From positions 62,001 to 126,000 of the forward strand of contig WNNJ02001809.1 in NCBI GenBank assembly GCA_012934845.2: a DNA stretch of 64,000 nucleotides. Reading direction: 5' to 3'. The DNA is from Pomphorhynchus laevis (lineage: Eukaryota; Acanthocephala; Palaeacanthocephala; Echinorhynchida; Pomphorhynchidae). The translations under genes were made by a program, and so were the position numbers. This document shows positions 58,491 to 64,000 of this stretch, piece after piece; positions within the stretch are counted from its first letter, which is position 1; every line of letters begins with the position of its first letter. Under the pieces are notes generated by a model, which saw nothing but the letters and a program-made list of their open reading frames with translations, did no database searches and had not been told where the DNA came from.

Positions 58491-58876
58491 CAATACGGCT
58501 AATCCCGGCTAAAGCTTCACAATAAAGTTTTTTAAAAAGCATTACAGGTTTTTTATTGATATAGCCACTATATGTGGACTGACGTATTTTAACATCAGCT
58601 CTAGAGCTTTTGCTCGCACTTTAGCTACTGTTGAACAAGCGTGTGGTTTTTGTTAATCACCTTAGTACACCGATGAAGGAAGGAGCAACATAACACGTGC
58701 TGTTCTGTGAAGCCACTGCTCACACAAGCAGTGGCTGATTTAGTGAATCTTCGTAATCAAGAATTGATTTAAAAGGAAATCGTAAGGCTGGTATTGGTGG
58801 AGAAGCGTGCGCTTAGTAAATTCCTTTCAGGGGTTTACTAAAGACATAGTACTGTCGAAGTTGTGTAGCTACAGGG

Positions 58877-58915
58877 TCACATTGATAAGACCACCCTGTA
58901 GCTATGCGTCTGTGA
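58877..58915 (+). ncRNA. Short hammerhead derivative lacking the GAA strand (unit 3)
   Basis: TCACA (58877-58881) can pair perfectly with TGTGA (58911-58915), whereas the long form at 53.2 kb has CCACA/TGTGG: a compensatory change in stem I. Between them are TTGATAA, GACC and GCGTC. An 11-bp helix TAGCTACAGGG/CCCTGTAGCTA encloses the catalytic strand. Confidence 0.5.
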
Positions 58916-59421
58916 TAATGCGGCTTATCCGACTAAAGCTTCACGAAGAAGTTTTTAAAAAGCATTACATGTTTTTGTATTGATTTAGCCACCATATGTG
59001 GAGTGACCTATTTTAGCATCATCACTTGAACTTATGCTCTCCCCTATTGTTGAACAATTTTTTTAGTTTAATACTGAAACTGTAAAGTTAATTCTTTAGT
59101 ATTTACAACGTCACCATTAGTTGTAATTCCATAGTTGAATAAAATTCATTTTTATTTGTTTCCCTTTTTACAAGGATATCCAACGAGCTGATATTCAACA
59201 AAGTTTATAAATTTAAACATGCAATCTCTACTGTAAAGCTGAAGGGCTTTTATATCCAAATAATGTCACTGATTAAATAATAATTAAATAATTATAATTA
59301 TATAATAATAAAATATCCCAAATCATTAGAATGCAAAAAAATCAAAACAATTTAATATGCGTAATTAGGCGTGTATGTGAACCCTTCAGTTATTTTTCAA
59401 AAATAAAATATAATTGTCAAT

Positions 59422-59759
59422 TTATACATCTTGTTTTTGAATCGGCTCAATTATTTTGCCAGGTATTGTTACAATCTGTGGTTTATTAAAATTACGAAAT
59501 ACGGTTTCAGGATTCCATTCTCTACCGAGTGGCTGCTTTAGTGAATCTTCGTAATCAAGAATTGATTTAAAAGGAAATGGTATTTTCTTCACCTATATAA
59601 AATACAACATACAATCAGCTAAGTTCTTGCGAATAACGGACATGTCTTGCCTGATGTTTTTGCAGTGATGAATTTACCGCATTCGGATTTATAATAACAT
59701 TTGCTGGAACGGATGAATTACGTAGTATTTTATTATTGACAGGTTTACGAGCCTTAAAT
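59422..59759 (-). CDS. Last exons of an unrecognised gene
   Basis: Terminal exon 59592-59422 follows TTATATAG and reads VKKIPFPFKSILDYEDSLKQ, PLGREWNPETVFRNFNKPQ, IVTIPGKIIEPIQKQDV and a stop. The exon before it (from 59759 after TTTTCGTAG) reads FKARKPVNNKILRNSSVPAN and VIINPNAVNSSLQKHQARH. Its donor is uncertain: GTCCGT at 59641 gives a 49-nt intron, GTAAAT near 59687 a 95-nt one; both keep the frame. No family is recognised. Part of the terminal exon (59529-59578) recurs inside a hammerhead repeat at 58731-58780. Earlier exons were not found. Confidence 0.6.
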
Positions 59760-61063
59760 CTACGAAAAATGAATAATAATGAAGTAAAATTTCGCAATAT
59801 CAAATTTAGAAAAAATTCGATAAAATAGTTGAAGTAATTTGACCAAATTACATATTAATTAAACGCAGTATTGATAATTATTTAAACCCGATAAATAACT
59901 TTTAAAAGTTTAAAAACTTTTAGACTTAAAACCTTTGAGAGATAAAATATACAATGTGATGACAAAACTAGGAGGAGCGAAACGTTCAATAAAAGATAAT
60001 TTTATAGACTTATTGCTGGCATTTATTCCAAACCAAACATTACCAGCAAGATCTCAGTCGAGGGCCAAATTAATATTATATACCCGATCATCGTCGAGTA
60101 TCCTCTATTAGGGATTCAACTATTATAAATTATTATTACTTATTATTAGTAATTACATTACTAATTAGTAATGTCGAGTCTAGTAATTAATATATTATTT
60201 ATATCAACCTTCTCATAAGCATAAGTGTAAACAACATCCCTTCATATTAATGCGGTTACATATTTGAACGTTATAATTTTACGAACAAAATAAAGGCAAC
60301 TCAGTTTTAAATTAAAATTTAAGTAATTTAATTTGTACTATGACATTATACAATTTTGAATTATCTTATAAAAACAGGTAAATTGCTATTTAATTCTTTA
60401 AATTAAGGGTGTAAAATTTCAGAATTCTTAAAATGATAATTTTGAAATTAAAATTGTAATTTTGAAATGTTTATTTGAAATGATATGTTGATTTGGAAAT
60501 GTTTGAAATTGTATGAATTAAGATTAATTAATTTTTAAGCATTTAATCATTCAGATATTAAATTGTTGGCCCCATTTATAAATTATTTTGGCTCGATTTT
60601 TCGAGCCAAAATAATAAATAATTTTATAAATATAAAATTTTTTGGCTCTATTTTCCCCTTAATTAATTTATTAAGAGGAAATTTTTCCCTAGTAATTTGA
60701 TCAATATTTTATTTTTAAAAATAATTTACGTTGTTGAATTTTTTTTAATTTGGAATTTCGAATAAAACACTAATTTATTTAATTTGATTGCATCTATGAT
60801 CTGAAATTCTTCAGGTAGTGAAACGACATTATCCTCACAGGTATTTTCACAAAAATTATATTTCCAATATCAATCTACTTAAAATTAAAAAAAAAAAAAA
60901 AAATTAAGTAAAAATTAAGGTAGAAATTTAGCAAATTTAAATTCAATCTACTTTAAATTTAATTTACTTAAAATATAGTAACATTTAATAAAATAACTAA
61001 ATGCTTTTACTTTAAGATAAAATAATTTAATTCATTCCGTGAAATAACGTTCAACTCAAATGT
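59760..61063. other. No gene seen
   Basis: AT-rich; includes the perfect hairpin at 60582-60615 and a poly(A) run near 60890. Confidence 0.35.
60582..60615. repeat. Perfect 15-bp hairpin
   Basis: ATTATTTTGGCTCGA (60582-60596) pairs completely with 60601-60615 around a TTTT loop. It could fold in RNA as a terminator-like structure or be a small palindromic insertion. Confidence 0.7.
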
Positions 61064-61571
61064 TTATACATGCCTAGACTTTTGAGCTGTTCGAGTTCCC
61101 AGCAAACCACCGGACCAACAATTCCAACCAGGTAAACCAGGAGTATCTTTTATTTTATTTGATGTTTCGATCTGCTTCTATGAATATTTGGCCGTAATTG
61201 TTAAATAAAACCTCAACGCTAATACTTTTTTTGATTTAAATTCTTCACTGTTGTCCTCTATGATTGTACTCATGTCAACATCCATGTTAGAATCCCCGAT
61301 GGTTTCAAGTATATCAAACTGTTGTACAGACGAAGAATTTGTCTAATGTAATAAAATTATTACTTATACATTTGCGCAATTGAAATTTACAGTTTTATAG
61401 TAGCAAATTGCTTGATTAAATAAATTTGCGCTTAAAATATGTAGATTTAATTCTTTTACGGTAAGAATGATCAACGAAGTGCAATAAAAATATAAAGTTA
61501 TGTGAAACAACAAACTTTCGGATAGCGCCTTTAAATCACCAGCTTTGTTCAAACATTTAACCTCACAGACT
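61064..61571 (-). CDS. Last three exons of an unrecognised gene
   Basis: Exon 61571-61391 (CEVKCLNKAGDLKALSESLL, then a hydrophobic stretch ending QAICYYKT), exon 61342-61226 (TNSSSVQQFDILETIGDSNM, then an acidic DVDMSTIIEDNSEEFKSKK) and exon 61177-61064 (KQIETSNKIKDTPGLPGWNC, then WSGGLLGTRTAQKSRHV and a stop). The two introns between them are 48 nt each, GT to AG, phase 0. The first exon's acceptor (CTTCAG) is less sure. No domain is recognised; the tail is acidic, then Gly/Trp-rich. The exons at 63.2-63.6 kb may be the start of the same gene. Confidence 0.6.
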
Positions 61572-61599
61572 GAAGATGTCAATTTTTTTTAAAAAGAAC

Positions 61600-62090
61600 G
61601 ATTTAGTAAACACAGCTGCAAATATAACTAAATAGTAGTCTCACATAATCAGTAATTGATTGTTCAATCACAATCTCGTAATATTCTTTATAAAAAGGAA
61701 TGTGTTTGGTTAAGTGTTTGTTTTGCTTATAATCCCTTCACCATTGATATAACTATCGCCAAAACTTCGATGTTTCTTTGTCCTTATTTTTATTATTGTA
61801 GCGAAATTGTTTGCTCTGCTTGTTGGCACTCTTAATATACCTGACGTAATGTAACAACTAACCAGGCTGACATATTTTATCCAATAAAATTATCTTCAAT
61901 ATAAAATGATGTTTTAAAGATAAAATCATCATCACTTGAAATTCTTTAGATTTAATTGTTTGCAAAATTCGTAATACTATATTTATTTTATAATTATTTT
62001 TAAGGGTGCAAACCCTATGATCAGATGCCTCCGCTTGGCGCACTCCGGGCAATGTCAATAATTTGAGTATCCACTAATAGATAAATGTGA
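61600..62090. other. No gene recognised
   Basis: AT-rich sequence; the 66-codon minus-strand frame at 62058-61858 has no support. Confidence 0.3.
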
Positions 62091-62099
62091 AAAATAGCA

Positions 62100-62510
62100 T
62101 TCTCTGTCTAAGGAAATCTGAAGCTATGTCAACTTAGGGTCACCGTTGTTGAACAGGTTAAGATGGAGGATCACCCTAGCGCCGATCAAGTAGTACATGA
62201 TGTAAAACTGTATCATATAGGTTCTACCATATTATACAGATTTGAGTAGAGAATTTCCCTAGCCCTTAACCAGGAATACCATGGCTTTAAACTGTATAAT
62301 GTCATATGAAGCCTCAAAGCTACACTAACTCAGGTTCTACCGTGTTAATAATGTTAGCCTGGATGATATCCCTGAACAGGGAGTGGTATAACTTTAAACT
62401 GCATCATTCCGATGATACTCGTTGCTTTACTAACCTAGTTACTGCCATGTTAGGCAGGTTCGAGTGGATGATGACCTTAGCGGGAAGTAGAAGGCTTTAA
62501 AATGCTATCA
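62100..62510. repeat. Degenerate tandem repeat, roughly 110-130 bp unit
   Basis: Blocks such as CAGGTTCTACC, GCTTTAAACTGTATAATG and GGATGATACCC recur three to four times in order with much divergence. More GC than the surroundings. No open frame with support. Confidence 0.5.
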
Positions 62511-62519
62511 CTGACTTCT

Positions 62520-62745
62520 TAAGAACAAATTACGAATTCTACTGAACTTTATCGACCTTTACAACAAACGAACTCTACCGAATTTTATCGAACTCGACAA
62601 CTAACGAAATCTATTGAATTCTACCGAACTATACAATTCAACGAACTCTACCGAATTCTATTAAACTCTACAACCAACAAAATCTATTGAATTCTAACGA
62701 ACACTATAATCAACGAAGTCAAAAAACAACGAACTCTACAATATT
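62520..62745. repeat. Short tandem repeat (CGAACTCTACCGAATTCTAT-like)
   Basis: Repeated CGAACTCTAC, CGAATTCTAT and ACAACCAACG blocks give an irregular unit of about 35-50 bp. Confidence 0.65.
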
Positions 62746-62749
62746 GAAC

Positions 62750-63232
62750 TATTATTAATAGTTCAATGTAAATAAATACATTATCAACGAATATATTATT
62801 AATTATTTAATATAAATATTAAAAAATAAAAAATTGAATTGTTATTAATTAACATAAATTTATTAATTATTAATAATTATAATTTTAAATTTAAAATATA
62901 TGTAATATTATAAATATATTATTTATATTAATATATTATTATATTATATTTAAAATATATTTTATATATTAATATATTTAATACATTATTAAAAATAAAA
63001 AATTGAATTGTTATAATTAAATTTATCAATTATTAATAATCATAATTATAAATTTATTATAAAATATCGTTTTTATAGTACATGAATAGAACATACAAAG
63101 AATTTTAAAAGTTAATATCAATTTTTTAGCCCAATTAATTGTTTCTTATTAAATAATTCAATTTGTTTACTAATTAATTTACTTAATTTAAGTAAATAAG
63201 TAAAATAAAGTAACAACTTTGCCGCTGATCAC
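62750..63232. other. AT-rich duplication, no gene
   Basis: Two direct copies of a stretch with AAAAAATTGAATTGTTAT (about 62820 and 62995). Low complexity. Confidence 0.4.
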
Positions 63233-63570
63233 CTGATGGTTGTGTTGCTGTCTGATTTGTTCCGCTGAAGGTTTGATCCAACTTGACTGATCAAATTTAA
63301 TATTCTCAAGTTCCGAGAAGCCCATATGCTGGCGTCTCGACTAAAATCAACAACGTTTTTATTGTATAAAAAGATACAAAGTACCTGTACGGCAAGAGCG
63401 TTTCGTTTTTCTAGTCGCTTAAGCACGTCATAAGCCTTAATCGCGCTAATTTCAGCTTCATGCTCATCTTCTGAGTTGAGTTGATCATCGTTAGTTTCTT
63501 GCTTACGCTTCAACTTATTTGATTTGTCAAGTCTATCATTGAGTATTTGGCGTACCTTTTGCGCCATCAC
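63233..63570 (-). CDS. First two exons of an unrecognised charged protein
   Basis: Exon 63570-63385 encodes MMAQKVRQILNDRLDKSNKL, then a Lys/Glu/Asp-rich helical stretch (about 20-45) and YDVLKRLEKRNALAVQ. A 44-nt GT-AG intron (63384-63341) follows in phase 0. Exon 63340-63233 reads SRRQHMGFSELENIKFDQSS and WIQPSAEQIRQQHNHQ, ending at a GTGATC donor. Without splicing the frame continues but loses this sensible sequence. No family is recognised; coiled-coil-like and hydrophilic. It may be the 5' end of the gene ending at 61064, on the same strand and in the same phase. Confidence 0.6.
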
Positions 63571-63703
63571 AATAAAGCATATAATGATACCGTCAAGTAC
63601 TTACAACAGGATTATGTTTCGCATATTTCAGTAGTCGAGCGATTTTTCTATTCTTTGATTTGTGTTTCAACGTAATTCTTTCCTAAATTGCATTGATTAA
63701 AGT

Positions 63704-63943
63704 TCAAAACATCAATGCTCTGAATAACTCGTAATCTTCGAATAACATGTATGCTTTAAATAACACGGTATATGGCATAATTGCCGTATTAATTACGGCA
63801 ACATAATTTGCGAAGTACATAAGTGTAGTATATGGACTTATATTAAAAATATAAAGTCGTAAATACGACATTATGTTTATATTTTGAAGCATACAGATAA
63901 TTACAATTTGGTAATAAATATAACCAAATTGAAAATGTATCAA
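63704..63943 (-). CDS. Possible terminal exon of an upstream gene
   Basis: A minus-strand open frame ending YVAVINTAIMPYTVLFKAYM, then LFEDYELFRALMF and a stop. The last 40 residues look protein-like (one membrane helix, acidic turn); the first part is AT-driven. Start and acceptor are unknown and the gene would extend beyond the window. Confidence 0.25.
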   Translation of the reverse strand: MIHFQFGYIYYQIVIICMLQNINIMSYLRLYIFNISPYTTLMYFANYVAVINTAIMPYTVLFKAYMLFEDYELFRALMF

Positions 63944-64000
63944 ACGAGCTAAATCTGACTAGTACAATGATTTCTACACAAAATTAACCTTATATTTATC

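Larger units (their letters stand above)
57946..59010 (+). repeat. Hammerhead-bearing tandem array (family C, plus strand)
   Basis: Three diverged partial units with the shared blocks TAAGGCTGGT, GCGTGTGCTTAG, AAGTTGTGTAGCTAC and CTAAAGCTTCACAA. The first has the long hammerhead form (57965-58040). The other two have a short form (58452-58490 and 58877-58915). The third unit carries a foreign 50-nt insert at 58731-58780. Confidence 0.85.

Overview
The window is AT-rich nuclear DNA of an invertebrate animal. Recognisable host genes are a fatty-acid-binding protein, a polycystin-family (PKD2-like) channel, a PACRG-like axonemal protein and a PMP3/UPF0057 membrane peptide, which together point to a ciliated metazoan. 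Several candidate introns are only 44-49 nt (59.4-63.6 kb), while the PACRG-like introns are 1.4 and 4.5 kb and full of repeats. I cannot name the species.

Layout. 0-0.7 kb: tandem 360-bp repeats carrying a hammerhead-like RNA, joined to 5' sequence of a Penelope-like element (PLE). 0.74-4 kb: a ubiquilin-like pseudogene hit by a LINE. 4.3-8.9 kb: nested PLE and LINE debris. 10.7-11.2 kb: an intronless FABP gene. 12.4-19.1 kb: more PLE copies, one broken by a LINE ORF1, and a second copy of a 1.37-kb segment from 6.2-7.6 kb. 19.7-24.4 kb: a polycystin-like gene with a possible last exon, and between them a tRNA-headed SINE-like unit with a diverged hammerhead-like RNA. 24.8-29.9 kb: PLE, SINEs and the fossil 3' part of a Ty3/gypsy-like element. 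29.9-31.4 kb: another hammerhead-bearing tandem array, minus strand. 32.5 kb: a small one-pass membrane protein. 33-36 kb: LINE pieces. 37.0-42.3 kb: an inverted repeat with two 1545-bp arms around a 2.2-kb spacer. 42.5 kb: PMP3. 43-47 kb: LINE, a third hammerhead repeat family and PLE 3' ends. 47.7-54.4 kb: the PACRG-like gene, minus strand, with LINE and hammerhead repeats in intron 1. 54.6-59 kb: satellites and hammerhead arrays. 59.4-63.6 kb: exons of two unrecognised minus-strand genes.

Main result. The window holds at least four sequence families of short tandem or SINE-like repeats with complete or near-complete hammerhead ribozyme cores. They resemble retrozymes and the hammerheads reported from Penelope-like elements, and PLEs are abundant here. 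In the families at 0.1-0.6 kb, 23.1 kb and 55.9-57.1 kb, all three hammerhead stems are supported by compensatory changes between families. Their three core strands lie in an order (GAA strand, CTGATGA strand, cleavage-site strand) that is not a circular permutation of any standard hammerhead, and a fourth covarying helix closes the CTGATGA strand into a loop. I know of no described hammerhead with that order. One repeat unit also carries a 50-nt piece of a nearby candidate host exon, as if picked up during copying.
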